DNA of 45,919 bases from Alphaproteobacteria bacterium (GCA_028292825.1 JAQGLO010000014.1:1-45919), one strand, 5' to 3'. Positions 6,969-16,745 are shown, counted from the first letter of the stretch. The notes: generated from the sequence alone by a model not told the origin. A program made the numbers and translations.

Positions 6969-9900
6969 GTGACGCGAATACAGACCCCGAAAATCATGCT
7001 TTTCGGTGCGGTGAGCATGCTTGCCTTGTCTGCCGCCATGGCGCAGGCCTCGCCCCTGGTCACCATTCCCGCCGAAAACCTGCGCGCTGCGCTGGACGAT
7101 TACATCAGGCAGTCGGGAGTCCAGCTGATCTACAATGCCGACGACGTGGCGGGGCTCACCGGCAACGCCGTGCATGACCGCGCCGACGAGGCGCTGTCCC
7201 GGCTGCTGGACGGCACCGGCCTGGTCGCCAATCGCGACGCATCCGGCGCGGTTGTCATCTCCCATCCGGCCGAACGCCGCGTCGAGGCCGAACCGCCCAT
7301 CGCCGAGACGATTGTGGTGACGGGCTCGCGCATCCGCGGCGTTGCCGGTACCTCCACCCCCGTGCTGACCATCACGGACGACATGTTGCTGTCCACCACG
7401 CCCGGCGGCATCCCGGAAGCCCTGGACAAGCTGCCGGTGTTCATGGGCGGCTCCACGCCCAACAATGTGAGCGGCGGCGCCAATGGGCGCGGCTTCAATA
7501 CGCCGGGCTATTTTCTCAACCTGCGCAACCTGGGTGCTGTCCGCACACTGATCCTGCAGGACGGTCATCGCGTGCCGGGGACCTTCTACGACACCACCGT
7601 GGATACCGACATGCTGCCGCAAATGTTGATGAGCCGCGTGGAAGTGGTGACGGGCGGCGCCAGCGCCGTCTATGGCTCTGACGCGGTGACGGGCGTGGTC
7701 AATTTCATCCTGGACAAGAAGTTCGCCGGCTTTCGCAGCGTGGCGCAGGCCGGCGTCTCGAGCTATGGCGATGCGCGCTCGCTGCGATTGGGCGTGGCCG
7801 GCGGCATGGCGGTGGGCACGCAGGGCCACCTGATCTGGAGCCTGGAATACCGCCTGCGCGATGCGCTGCCCGATGCGGCGGCGCGGCCGCTGGGCAATCT
7901 GGGCAGCTCCATCGTGGGGGCGGGGACGGCGGCCAGCCCCTACATGCTGGTCACCGGCATTCGCCAGAGCAATACCGCGCCGGGCGGGCTGATCGTGTCC
8001 GGTCCCGGCAAGGGGCTTCAGTTCCTCAATGACGGCAGCCTTGCGCCTTTCAATCCCGGAACCCCCACCGCCACCACGAACTTTGCCATCGGCGGCGACG
8101 GCGGGATCGGTCATAACGAGTATCTGCTGCCGGCCTTCAGCACCGCCCAGGCCTTTGCGCATTACGACCATGATTTCGGCGCCGTCACCGGCCACATCGA
8201 GGCGCGCTATGCGCAGGCCCGCACCTACGAAGCCGGGCAGAGTTTCGCCAACGTCAACGGTTCTGGCATCTCCACCAACGGTGCTGGCGCGCAATTTCCC
8301 ATTACCATCTACAGCGGCAACGCCTTTCTCACGGCGGCGCAGCAGGCATTCCTGTTTCCGGCGGGCGGTGCCGCCAGCTTCCAGATGAACCGGATGGACA
8401 ATGACCTGATGAGCCGGCTGTCGCTGGACCAGCATACCGGTGCGCTGTCGGTGGGGGCAGGGCTGGACGGCACGCTGTTCCAGGACTCCGCCTGGGACGC
8501 CAACTATACCCATGGCGAGAGCCGCACCCAGCTCACCACCCGCAACAATGTCAGCACCTCCCGCTTCTATGCGGCGCTGGATGCGGTGCGCGACGCCAGC
8601 GGCAACATCGTCTGCAACGTCACCCTCACCAACCCGGGTGCCTTTCCCGGCTGTGTGCCGCTGAACCTGTTCGGCCAGAGCGCCACGGTGGTGAACGGAT
8701 CGAATGCGTCCCAGGCGGCGATGGATTATGTCAGCAGCACCACCTATTGGGTGGCGCATAACGGGCTGGACGATTTCAGCGCCGATATCACCGGCACGGC
8801 GTTCCAGGGCCCGGCGGGGCCGATAAAGGTGGCGGTGGCGGTGGAATACCGCCTTGCCAGCCTCGACGTCACCACGACCACGCCCGACAACAGCTTCGAT
8901 CCCCGGTATCTGCGCCTGGCGCCACCCGGCACCTTCGCCGCCACCGCCTCGTCGCCGCTGGGCACCTTTCCGCCCGCCAATCTGGCGAACTTCAAGGAGG
9001 TGCAGTCCAGTGCGCGGGGATCAGAGAATGTCAGCGAAGCCAATCTTGAACTCGACGCGCCCCTGCTGCGGGATATTCCCTGGATAGCGCTGCTGTCGGT
9101 CAATGCCGCGGCCCGCTACACCCAGTACAATGTCGGCGGCATCGATCCCGCCGCCGGCCTGCCGGTGAAGGCCAGCTTTGCCGCCAGCACCTGGAAGCTG
9201 GGTGCGGAATGGCAGGTGGATGACGCCATCAAGCTGCGCCTTGCCCGTTCGCGCGACATTCGCGCCCCGACCTTGTGGGACCTGTTCCAGGGGCCGGTGA
9301 CCACCGCATCGGGCATCCAGGATTCGCTCACCGGCAGTTCCGGCTCCGCCAATACCCGTGCCATCGGCAATCCAGGACTGAAGCCCGAGGTGGCGCGCAA
9401 TACCACCGCAGGCATCATCTATACGCCCGGCTGGCTGCCTGACCTGCGCGTCAGCATGGATTATTTCCACATCGCCATCGACCGCGAGATCGCCGTCGTC
9501 AGCGGCAACAGCGCGGTGGCGCAGTCGCTGTGCCTGGCGTCGGACGGCTCATCGCCCTATTGCGGGCTGATCCAGCGGCCGATTTCCTACAACAGCACCT
9601 CGCCGCTGAACTTCCCCACCCTGATCTTTGCCCAAACGCAGAACTTCCAGCGCCAATGGACCGAAGGGCTGGATTTCCAGATCGATTACCAGACCGAACT
9701 TGGCGGCTGGAGCGGCCTGGAAGGCCTTCTGAATTTGCGGCTGTTGTGGACGCACACCGCCTTCCTCAAGACCATGGGCCTGCCTGGCTCGGTTGTCACC
9801 GATGTGGCCGGCTCCGCCAATGCGCCGGGCGCCGCGCTGCCGTCCGAGAAGGGCGCGCTGGTGGTACGCTATGCCGGCAGCGCCTGGTCGTTTGATGTGA

Positions 9901-10184
9901 TGGAGCGTTATTACGGCGCCATCCGCCAGAATCCGAATCCCACGCTGGTATACGCCGCCAGCACAGGGGATTTGCCGGCCTGGCTCCAGACGGACGCCAA
10001 TGTCGCCTACACATTTGGTCAGGCCAGTATGTTTTTGAACGTCTCCAATCTGCTGGACGCCAGGCCGGACATCTACCAGGTGCCGGGCTTTACCGGCAGT
10101 CCAGGCATGAACTATCCGGCCGTACCCTATGAAGACATTGTCGGGCGGAGTTTCACCCTGGGCGTGAAGCTGCGTCTGGAGTGA
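6969..10184 (+). CDS. TonB-dependent transducer with N-terminal STN signalling domain
   Basis: 1071 residues from a GTG start preceded by a purine-rich GATCGGGGGG. The signal peptide ends near residue 26 (AMAQA). The STN domain is at about 30-98 ('I-P-A-E-N-L-R-A-A-L-D-D-Y-I-R-Q-S-G-V-Q-L-I-Y'), a TonB-box-like 'ETIVVTGSRI' at 113-122, and the plug follows with 'V-E-V-V-T-G-G-A-S-A-V-Y-G-S-D-A-V' and then the 22-strand barrel. The STN domain marks it as the receptor that signals through FecR. It is clearly paralogous to the next gene, with matching stretches through plug and barrel. Glycan import is inferred from the galactanase downstream; iron-chelate uptake is the other use of this family. 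Confidence 0.92.
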   Translation: MTRIQTPKIMLFGAVSMLALSAAMAQASPLVTIPAENLRAALDDYIRQSGVQLIYNADDVAGLTGNAVHDRADEALSRLLDGTGLVANRDASGAVVISHPAERRVEAEPPIAETIVVTGSRIRGVAGTSTPVLTITDDMLLSTTPGGIPEALDKLPVFMGGSTPNNVSGGANGRGFNTPGYFLNLRNLGAVRTLILQDGHRVPGTFYDTTVDTDMLPQMLMSRVEVVTGGASAVYGSDAVTGVVNFILDKKFAGFRSVAQAGVSSYGDARSLRLGVAGGMAVGTQGHLIWSLEYRLRDALPDAAARPLGNLGSSIVGAGTAASPYMLVTGIRQSNTAPGGLIVSGPGKGLQFLNDGSLAPFNPGTPTATTNFAIGGDGGIGHNEYLLPAFSTAQAFAHYDHDFGAVTGHIEARYAQARTYEAGQSFANVNGSGISTNGAGAQFPITIYSGNAFLTAAQQAFLFPAGGAASFQMNRMDNDLMSRLSLDQHTGALSVGAGLDGTLFQDSAWDANYTHGESRTQLTTRNNVSTSRFYAALDAVRDASGNIVCNVTLTNPGAFPGCVPLNLFGQSATVVNGSNASQAAMDYVSSTTYWVAHNGLDDFSADITGTAFQGPAGPIKVAVAVEYRLASLDVTTTTPDNSFDPRYLRLAPPGTFAATASSPLGTFPPANLANFKEVQSSARGSENVSEANLELDAPLLRDIPWIALLSVNAAARYTQYNVGGIDPAAGLPVKASFAASTWKLGAEWQVDDAIKLRLARSRDIRAPTLWDLFQGPVTTASGIQDSLTGSSGSANTRAIGNPGLKPEVARNTTAGIIYTPGWLPDLRVSMDYFHIAIDREIAVVSGNSAVAQSLCLASDGSSPYCGLIQRPISYNSTSPLNFPTLIFAQTQNFQRQWTEGLDFQIDYQTELGGWSGLEGLLNLRLLWTHTAFLKTMGLPGSVVTDVAGSANAPGAALPSEKGALVVRYAGSAWSFDVMERYYGAIRQNPNPTLVYAASTGDLPAWLQTDANVAYTFGQASMFLNVSNLLDARPDIYQVPGFTGSPGMNYPAVPYEDIVGRSFTLGVKLRLE

Positions 10185-10260
10185 CGCAAAAAAGTTATAG
10201 GGGGGATGCCGACCCCACCCGTCTCAGTAACCAGTCATAAAAAAATCTGGGGGACGGATA

Positions 10261-13227
10261 ATGCACTGCAACAAAACCATCAGGACGATTCTGGCCGGCA
10301 CGGTAAGCGTGCTTGCCTTGGCCACCGCCGCTTTCGCGCAGGAGGCCAGCACCGAATCCGTTACCGTCACCGGTTCGCGCATCGCCAACGGCGCCGCCAT
10401 GCCGACGCCCGTGACCGTGGTCTCGCTTGACCAGTTGAATGCGCAAACGCCGACCAGCATTCCCGAAGCGCTGGCCCAGCTGCCGATGTTCGCCCCGACC
10501 CTGGGCACCACTTCGCATACCGAACCCAACGGCCGCGGTTTCGGCACCCCCACCAACAACCTGAACCTGCACGGTCTGGGCGCGATCCGCACCCTGATCC
10601 TGATGGACGGCAACCGCGTGCCGGGCACCTTCTACGACACCACCGTCAACGTTGACATGCTGCCGCAGATGCTGGTCCAGCGTGTGGACGTGGTGACGGG
10701 CGGCGCTTCGGCGGTTTACGGCTCCGACGCAGTCGCCGGCGTGGTGAACTATGTCCTCGACCACAACTTCAACGGCTTCAAGGGTCAGGTGCAGGGCGGC
10801 ATTTCCACCTATGGCGACGCCGCCACCGCCCGCATCGGCTTCGCGGCGGGCACCAATCTGCTCCACGACAAGGGCCATCTGGAAGTGAGCGCGGAATATT
10901 TCAGCCGCGACTCCATTCCGGACGCGACGGCGCGCCCCTATGGCGACCCGGCACACAGCTGCCAGACGACCGGCTCCTCCACCTCGTCGACAAATCCGCA
11001 GGTGCTGTCCTGCAACATCCGGTCGGGCAACACGTCATCCAACGGCCTGATCGCCAGCGGGGCGCTGAAGGGCATGCAGTTCTCGGCGGACGGCAAGAGC
11101 ATCATCGCCTTCAATCCGGGCACCCTGACAGGCACCGGCAATGCCAATATCGGCGGCGATGGCGGCGTGACGCACAACCAGACGCTCATCTCGACGGACC
11201 ATAACGGCCAGGCCTATGGACGATTCGACTACGAGCTCACCCGCGATCTGAGCTTCTATGCCGATGCGCGCTACGGGGCGGCCTATACCTCGGGCGCAAG
11301 CCAGAACTTCTCCAGCACCGATGCGGGCTATCCGATCTATCTCTACAGCGGCAACGCGTATCTGACCCCGGCCGAGCAGGCGGCGCTTTTCCCGGCCGGC
11401 GCTGCCTCTCCGGGTGTCGACATCGCGCGCTTCAACAACGATCTGGGACGCCAGCTCAACGTCAAGCAGGCGACCAACACCGAAGCGGTGTCCGCGGGCC
11501 TCAAGGGCAAGACCTTCGGCGATTTCGCGTGGGATCTTCACTACACCCATGGCCAGAACGCCGTGACCCTGACCACGGTCAACAACACCAATGTCAGCCG
11601 GTTCTATGCCGCGCTTGACGCCGTGGTCGATCCCGCGACGGGCAACACCGTCTGCCGTTCGAGCATCGCGACGCCGGGCGCCTTCCCGGGCTGCCAGCCG
11701 CTCAATCTCCTCGGGTCGGGCAATTCGTCCGCGGCCGCCCAGAGCTATATTTTCGGCAACACGTCCTGGCAGGCCAAGAACAAGATGGACGATTTCGGCG
11801 CCAACCTGACCGGAACGCTGTTCGAAGGCTGGGCGGGCCCGATCAAGACCGCTGTCGGCTTCGAATATCGCCGCCAGTCCCTCAAGGTGACGACCTCCGA
11901 GCCCAACGGCGTCGCCTTCAATCCGCAGAATCTGCGGCTTGGCGCGGCCGGAAATTCGGCGAGCACGTCTTACCCGGCCTCCAATCTCGCCTGGTTCAAG
12001 GAAGTCCAGTCGGGCGCCAAGGGCGCGGAAGACATCACCGAGGGTGATATCGAGCTGGAAATCCCGCTGCTCAAGGACTTGCCGTTCGCCCAGCTGGTCA
12101 CGTTGAACGGCGCCTATCGCTACACGCAATATTCGACCACGGGCGCCGCCATCGCCGGACCCGTGTCGTCGTCCTTCTCGGCCAACACCTACAAGGTCGG
12201 CCTGGAATGGTCGGTGGTCGACGATCTGCGCATCCGCGCCTCGACATCGCGCGACATGCGTGCACCGACGCTGTGGGACCTCTATCAGCAGCAGGTGATC
12301 ACCAGTTCGGGCATCACCGACAGCCTCTACACCGACACGGCCGCGCCCGCAGGCGCCAACACCGTGGGTACCAACCAGAACGGTCCCGTCAACACCGTCG
12401 GCGGCGGCAATCCCAACCTCAAGCCCGAAACGTCCATCTACAATACGCTGGGCGTGGTTGTTACACCGACCTTCATTCCGGGTCTGACGGCGTCGGTCGA
12501 CTATTACCATGTGAAGATCGGCAACGCGATCGGCGCGATCGGTGGCAACAGCACGGCGGCCTACAATCTCTGCCTGGAATCGCACCTGACATCGCCCTAT
12601 TGCGCGCTTATCCAGCGGCCGCTGGGGTATCTCAACAATACGCCCGCCAACTTCCCGACCCAGATCATCAGCCTGAATCAGAATGTCTCGATGAACTCCC
12701 GCGGCGGCTTTGACACGGAAATCGAGTATGTGAGCGATCTGAGCACCTGGACCGGCGCGAACGGCTTCATGAATTTGCGCCTGTTCTGGAATCATCAGGA
12801 AGTCGCCGGCTCCATCAGCGTGGCGGGCGTGCCTGGCGCGCAGTATTCCAACGCCGTCAATACCTCCGGTACGCCCAGGGACCGGGCCAATCTCAGCGTC
12901 GGATATGCCTATGAAGGGTTCAGCGCGACCGTCACCGAGCAGTTTATCGCCCAGCAAAACTGGTTCGGCACCACGAACCCGCCGACCACCCGGTTTGTCA
13001 CGGACGGGCCGATCCCGGCCTATTGGCTGACCGGTCTCGCCATGACCTATGACTTCAAGGTCGAGGAGCAGCCGATCACCGGCTTCCTCAACATCAACAA
13101 CCTGTTCAACAACAACGGGCCCATCGTCGGCGGCTTCAACGGCAGCCCCGGCATGCTCTACCCGACGCCGACCTATGCGGACATCATCGGCCGCTACTTC
13201 ACGGTCGGCATCCGCTTCAAGATGTAA
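10261..13227 (+). CDS. TonB-dependent receptor without STN domain, paralogue of the preceding gene
   Basis: 988 residues; ATG preceded by GGGGGA. The signal peptide ends near residue 26 (AAFAQ) and is followed almost at once by a TonB-box-like 'ESVTVTGSRI' (32-41), so the STN domain of its neighbour is absent. The plug contains 'V-D-V-V-T-G-G-A-S-A-V-Y-G-S-D-A-V-A-G-V-V-N'; the C-terminal region 'G-F-N-G-S-P-G-M-L-Y-P' matches the same place in the upstream receptor ('F-T-G-S-P-G-M-N-Y-P'). It should therefore transport but not signal. It lies 76 bases after its paralogue and ends in a strong terminator. The likely ligand is a galactose-containing oligosaccharide because a GH53 gene follows; that is inference. 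Confidence 0.92.
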   Translation: MHCNKTIRTILAGTVSVLALATAAFAQEASTESVTVTGSRIANGAAMPTPVTVVSLDQLNAQTPTSIPEALAQLPMFAPTLGTTSHTEPNGRGFGTPTNNLNLHGLGAIRTLILMDGNRVPGTFYDTTVNVDMLPQMLVQRVDVVTGGASAVYGSDAVAGVVNYVLDHNFNGFKGQVQGGISTYGDAATARIGFAAGTNLLHDKGHLEVSAEYFSRDSIPDATARPYGDPAHSCQTTGSSTSSTNPQVLSCNIRSGNTSSNGLIASGALKGMQFSADGKSIIAFNPGTLTGTGNANIGGDGGVTHNQTLISTDHNGQAYGRFDYELTRDLSFYADARYGAAYTSGASQNFSSTDAGYPIYLYSGNAYLTPAEQAALFPAGAASPGVDIARFNNDLGRQLNVKQATNTEAVSAGLKGKTFGDFAWDLHYTHGQNAVTLTTVNNTNVSRFYAALDAVVDPATGNTVCRSSIATPGAFPGCQPLNLLGSGNSSAAAQSYIFGNTSWQAKNKMDDFGANLTGTLFEGWAGPIKTAVGFEYRRQSLKVTTSEPNGVAFNPQNLRLGAAGNSASTSYPASNLAWFKEVQSGAKGAEDITEGDIELEIPLLKDLPFAQLVTLNGAYRYTQYSTTGAAIAGPVSSSFSANTYKVGLEWSVVDDLRIRASTSRDMRAPTLWDLYQQQVITSSGITDSLYTDTAAPAGANTVGTNQNGPVNTVGGGNPNLKPETSIYNTLGVVVTPTFIPGLTASVDYYHVKIGNAIGAIGGNSTAAYNLCLESHLTSPYCALIQRPLGYLNNTPANFPTQIISLNQNVSMNSRGGFDTEIEYVSDLSTWTGANGFMNLRLFWNHQEVAGSISVAGVPGAQYSNAVNTSGTPRDRANLSVGYAYEGFSATVTEQFIAQQNWFGTTNPPTTRFVTDGPIPAYWLTGLAMTYDFKVEEQPITGFLNINNLFNNNGPIVGGFNGSPGMLYPTPTYADIIGRYFTVGIRFKM

Positions 13228-13247
13228 AATCCATTCCGTCTCCCTTG

Positions 13248-13287
13248 CCCCGGTCGCCAGCCACATGGTGGCCGGGGTTTCTTTCTT
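13248..13287 (+). terminator. Rho-independent terminator after the second TonB receptor
   Basis: A 12-base-pair stem (13248-13259 with 13266-13277, two G-U pairs) closes a six-base loop and runs directly into a T-rich tract at 13278-13287. It starts 20 bases after the receptor stop and ends 15 bases before the galactanase start, so the galactanase must be expressed by read-through or from a promoter hidden in the receptor gene. Confidence 0.85.
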
Positions 13288-13302
13288 CAGGCAGGAGGAC
13301 AT

Positions 13303-14391
13303 GTGAAAAAGACCGTCTTGGCCGCCGCGCTGGCGCTTTGTCCGCTGCCGGCCTTCGCCACCGAACTCTATTTCGGCGCCGACCTGTCCTATGCCGGCCA
13401 GATGCTGGACTGCAAGGCGGTCTATCGCGACAATGAAGCGCCCGCCGACATCTTCACCATCTTCAAGAACCATGGCGCCAACCTGATCCGGGTGCGCATC
13501 TGGACGGATGGCAACAAGGGCCCCTATAGCAACCTGCCCGATGTCATCCGCGTCATCCGCGCCGCCCGCGCGCAAGGCATGCAGGTCCTGCTGGACTTTC
13601 ACTATTCTGACAGCTGGGCGGATGCGGGCAAGCAGATCATTCCCGCCGGCTGGGCCGACATCCACGACACCGATGCGCTCGCCGACACGCTGTATCGCTA
13701 CACCGCCTACATCATGGCGACGCTGGATCACCAGGGACTGATGCCCGAGATGGTGCAGGTGGGCAACGAGATCAATCCGGAAATGCTGATGCCGGCGGCC
13801 GAACCCAAGGGCCAGGATCACCTGCACGCCATCGACTGGGCGCGCAATGCCAGGCTGGTCAATGCCGGCATCCGCGCGGTGCGCGAGGCTGGCGCCAAGT
13901 CCAAAATCAAGCCGCGCATCATGCTCCAGATCGCCCAGCCGGAAAATGTCGAGCCCTGGTTCGCCGCCGCCGCGAAGGCCGGCGTGACCGATTTCGACCT
14001 GATCGGGATCAGCTATTACGGCCATATGTGGTCGACCTATGACCTGCCACAGACGGGCGACGTCATCAGGCGGCTGCGCGCCGCCTATCCGAACAAGGAT
14101 GTGATGCTGGTGGAAACCGCATTTCCCTATGGCGCCGACCTGCCGGGCATGCACAGCAATCTCAGCGCCAAGGCGGCCATGCCGGGATATGACGCCACGC
14201 CGGAAGGCCAGAAGAAGTTCCTGGTTGACCTGACCAGGACGGTGCTGGCGGCCGGCGGCGATGGCGTCAACTATTGGGCGCCGGACCTGGTGCCCAATTC
14301 CTGCCCGACCCGCAACACCGGCTCGCGCACTTCGCTGTTCGACCTGGACGGCAATACGCTGCCGGCCATCGACTTCATGAAGGCGCGTTGA
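13303..14391 (+). CDS. GH53 arabinogalactan endo-beta-1,4-galactanase
   Basis: 362 residues from a GTG with AGGAGG four bases upstream; Sec signal peptide of about 19 residues ending 'AFA'. The mature protein opens with 'F-G-A-D-L-S-Y' and continues with 'R-V-R-I-W-T-D', 'D-F-H-Y-S-D-S-W-A-D', 'Q-V-G-N-E-I' (E156, acid/base) and 'L-V-E-T-A-F-P' (E271, nucleophile), the standard GH53 signature on a TIM barrel; its length is that of the single-domain enzymes. GH53 enzymes cut beta-1,4-galactan side chains of pectin, giving short galacto-oligosaccharides. It sits behind the sigma/anti-sigma/receptor set, which supports glycan sensing. The 3' end overlaps the convergent glycosyltransferase gene by 17 bases. 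Confidence 0.92.
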   Translation: MKKTVLAAALALCPLPAFATELYFGADLSYAGQMLDCKAVYRDNEAPADIFTIFKNHGANLIRVRIWTDGNKGPYSNLPDVIRVIRAARAQGMQVLLDFHYSDSWADAGKQIIPAGWADIHDTDALADTLYRYTAYIMATLDHQGLMPEMVQVGNEINPEMLMPAAEPKGQDHLHAIDWARNARLVNAGIRAVREAGAKSKIKPRIMLQIAQPENVEPWFAAAAKAGVTDFDLIGISYYGHMWSTYDLPQTGDVIRRLRAAYPNKDVMLVETAFPYGADLPGMHSNLSAKAAMPGYDATPEGQKKFLVDLTRTVLAAGGDGVNYWAPDLVPNSCPTRNTGSRTSLFDLDGNTLPAIDFMKAR

Positions 14392-15421
14392 GGGCTTCCA
14401 GTAGATCGCACACCTTTGCGGCCGCATCGGTGCCGGCGAGGCGGGCGGAGAGCGCGGCGCAGGCGGCGGGTGCCGGCAGCAGGGCCTGAAGCGCGGCGGC
14501 AATCTCCACGGCATCCAGCGCTGCCATGCGCGTTCCGACACCCAATGCTTCCAGCCGCGCGGCATTGTCGAACTGGTCGAAGAAGACCGGCGCAAGCAGT
14601 TGCGGCACGCCGGCGCGCAATCCCTGCGCGGCCGTGCCGATGCCGCCGTGATGCAGGATCGCCGCGCAGCGGGGCAGCAAGCGTTGCAGGTTGATATAGG
14701 AATAATGCCGCGCCCATGCGGGCAGGGCAGGCGCCTGGTCGGCATGGGGCGTCAGCAGCACCGCGCGCAGGCCCAGCTGTTCGCAGGCCGCCAGGCCGGC
14801 GCGGAAAAATCCCGCCGCGTTGCGCATGAAGCTGCCGGGCGTCAGCACCACCGGCGGCGCACCCTCCTGCAGGAAGGTCTCGAGCGCCGGCGGCAAGGGC
14901 GGGATGGCCGCATCGTCATGCATGGGAAAGCCGGTCGATCGAACATCCGGCGGCACGGCCGCGAACCAGTCCGGGAACAGCCCGATCTTCGCGCCTGGAT
15001 CATCGGCGGCTTGCGGCAGCGTCAAGGCATGCGGCGACAGATAGGCACTGGCCAGCGGTACGCCCAGTTGCCGGTGCGCCTGATGTGCGCCAAAGGCTGA
15101 CCAGGACGCCAGCACCACGCCCGGCGTCTCGCGTACAAAATGCGCGATGCAGCGCAGGGTCGGCTCGGTTGCGGGCAGCAGCATCTGGTCGCGCACCTGG
15201 TTCCAGGCGGCATCCGGATCATGCGCCAGCGCTGCATCCAGGCTTTGCGTGCCGCGCTCCCAGATCGCCGCGAAGGCAAAGCCCGACGCCTGCACCAGCG
15301 GCGCATAGCCCGCGTTGGAAGCGATAACGCATTGATGGCCCCGCGCCCGCAGCCGTTCGGCCACGACCAGGAACGGCATCAGGTCGCCGATGGAGCCAAG
15401 GGTGACGATCAGGACGCGCAA
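14375..15421 (-). CDS. GT1-type glycosyltransferase (UGT/MurG-like, GT-B fold)
   Basis: 348 residues if read from the TTG at 15421, which has GGAG ten bases upstream and puts the conserved opening 'L-R-V-L-I-V-T-L-G-S-I-G-D-L-M-P-F' at the very N-terminus; longer in-frame starts add only low-complexity sequence. The C-terminal half carries the nucleotide-sugar motif 'H-H-G-G-I-G-T-A-A-Q-G-L-R-A-G-V-P-Q-L-L-A-P' followed by 'F-D-Q-F-D-N-A', typical of family GT1 enzymes that glycosylate lipids, sterols, carotenoids or natural products. No signal peptide, so cytoplasmic. It stands alone on the minus strand between exported-protein genes; acceptor unknown. Confidence 0.85.
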   Translation of the reverse strand: MRVLIVTLGSIGDLMPFLVVAERLRARGHQCVIASNAGYAPLVQASGFAFAAIWERGTQSLDAALAHDPDAAWNQVRDQMLLPATEPTLRCIAHFVRETPGVVLASWSAFGAHQAHRQLGVPLASAYLSPHALTLPQAADDPGAKIGLFPDWFAAVPPDVRSTGFPMHDDAAIPPLPPALETFLQEGAPPVVLTPGSFMRNAAGFFRAGLAACEQLGLRAVLLTPHADQAPALPAWARHYSYINLQRLLPRCAAILHHGGIGTAAQGLRAGVPQLLAPVFFDQFDNAARLEALGVGTRMAALDAVEIAAALQALLPAPAACAALSARLAGTDAAAKVCDLLEALNAPS

Positions 15422-15530
15422 GGGATGTAATCTCCGGTTTGCGCACCGATAGCACCAATTCCGGGCCTTGCCGATCCGGCCGTGCCGCCGCACACTGCCC
15501 CCAAGGCCGAGAAGAAGCCGGGAGGATCCG

Positions 15531-16685
15531 ATGATATTGCGCAAGGCGCTGCTGGGCGCAATTCTGCTCCTGACGCCGCCGGCCGCTGCCCAGGCGCGGC
15601 TGGCGATCTCCGCCAATAACGGCAAGCAGCTTTTGCCGGGCGAGGCCGATGGCCAGACGCCTGACAGCATCAGCGTCATCGACCTGAATGCCGGGGCTCC
15701 AAAAGTCATCGGCACCCTGAATGTCCCCGCCGCCATGATCGGTCCGCCCACTGCGGTGGCCATGGCCGCCGACGAGAGTTTCGCCATCGTCACGGCAGCG
15801 CAGAAATTCGATCCCGCCGACCCGCTGCATCCCGCCGCCGACGACAAGGTTTCGGTGATCGACTTGCGCGATCCGGCCCATCCCCGCTTGCTGCAGACGC
15901 TGATCGCGGGCGCGGGCGCCAGCGGCGTCGCGCTCAACCGCGCGGGCACCCTGGCGCTGGTCGCGGCAAAGGCTCCGGGCGCAATTTTCGTCTTTGCGGT
16001 ATCTGGAAATCACCTGACCCCGGCCGGAGGCATCGCGCTGGGCGCGGACAGCGCCCCCACCGATGTCGTGTTCGCACCCGATGGCCGCCATGCCTATGCC
16101 GTCACCTGGAATACGGGAAAGATCACCGAACTGGCGATCGACGGCCCGCATGTGACCCTGACCGGCCATGATGTGGTGACGGGCCGCCAGTCCTATGGCG
16201 CGGTGGTGACGCCGGACAATGCTTGGCTGATCAACACCAATGTGGGCGGCGCGGCGACGGGGACCGATCACACCGGCACCCTGACCATGGTGGACCTGAA
16301 GACCCACACGCTGGCCTTGTCATTGCCGGTGGGCCGCACGCCCGAGCATGTCAGCCTGTCGCCGGATGGCAGATATGCGGCGCTGGTGCTGGCCAATGGC
16401 GCGGCGACCTCCAGGCTCGATCCGAAATACGAGGCCCTGACAGGGGTGCTGAAAATCTTTGCCGTGGGCCCCGGCACCCTGACGCCGGTGGCCGAGGCGC
16501 CGACCTGCCACTGGGCCCAGGGCGCGGCCTGGAGCGATGACGGCCGTGTGCTGCTGCAGCAATGCGCCGCCGAACGCGCGGTGCAGGTCTTCCGCTTTGA
16601 CGGCAAAACGCTGGTGCAGGACCGGGCCGCCACCATGTTGTTCCAGTCCCGCCCGGGCGCCATCGCCACCCATCTGAGCCGCTAG
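15531..16685 (+). CDS. Exported YVTN-type beta-propeller, lactonase-like
   Basis: 384 residues; ATG preceded by GGGAGGA. A Sec signal peptide (about 1-20, ending 'AAA') is followed by repeated blades of the YVTN/6-phosphogluconolactonase-like kind: 'S-I-S-V-I-D-L', 'K-V-S-V-I-D-L-R-D-P', 'V-V-F-A-P-D-G-R-H-A-Y-A-V-T', 'T-M-V-D-L-K-T-H-T' and 'V-S-L-S-P-D-G-R-Y-A-A'. The fold is clear but the activity is not: such proteins may be sugar lactonases, binding proteins or structural. Divergent from the glycosyltransferase with a 109-base gap. The next gene on the same strand is a Tat-exported TIM barrel. A role in handling sugar lactones in the periplasm is inference. Confidence 0.75.
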   Translation: MILRKALLGAILLLTPPAAAQARLAISANNGKQLLPGEADGQTPDSISVIDLNAGAPKVIGTLNVPAAMIGPPTAVAMAADESFAIVTAAQKFDPADPLHPAADDKVSVIDLRDPAHPRLLQTLIAGAGASGVALNRAGTLALVAAKAPGAIFVFAVSGNHLTPAGGIALGADSAPTDVVFAPDGRHAYAVTWNTGKITELAIDGPHVTLTGHDVVTGRQSYGAVVTPDNAWLINTNVGGAATGTDHTGTLTMVDLKTHTLALSLPVGRTPEHVSLSPDGRYAALVLANGAATSRLDPKYEALTGVLKIFAVGPGTLTPVAEAPTCHWAQGAAWSDDGRVLLQQCAAERAVQVFRFDGKTLVQDRAATMLFQSRPGAIATHLSR

Positions 16686-16697
16686 CCGGTCCGCGGC

Positions 16698-16712
16698 GAA
16701 GTTGCTAACTTC
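16698..16712. other. Short inverted repeat before the TIM-barrel gene
   Basis: GAAGTT-GCT-AACTTC, a perfect six-base inverted repeat with a three-base spacer, 13 bases after the propeller stop and 33 bases before the next start. There is no U-tract, so it is not a typical terminator. It could be an operator half-site pair or chance. Confidence 0.3.
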
Positions 16713-16745
16713 CCGGCACAACAAAAACACCAAACGGGGGAAACC

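Noticed and set aside
11035-14745. A 1236-codon open frame on the minus strand across the second receptor and galactanase
   Set aside because: It is antisense to two genes with clear domains; long open antisense frames are expected in GC-rich DNA, and its translation is low-complexity with no domain.
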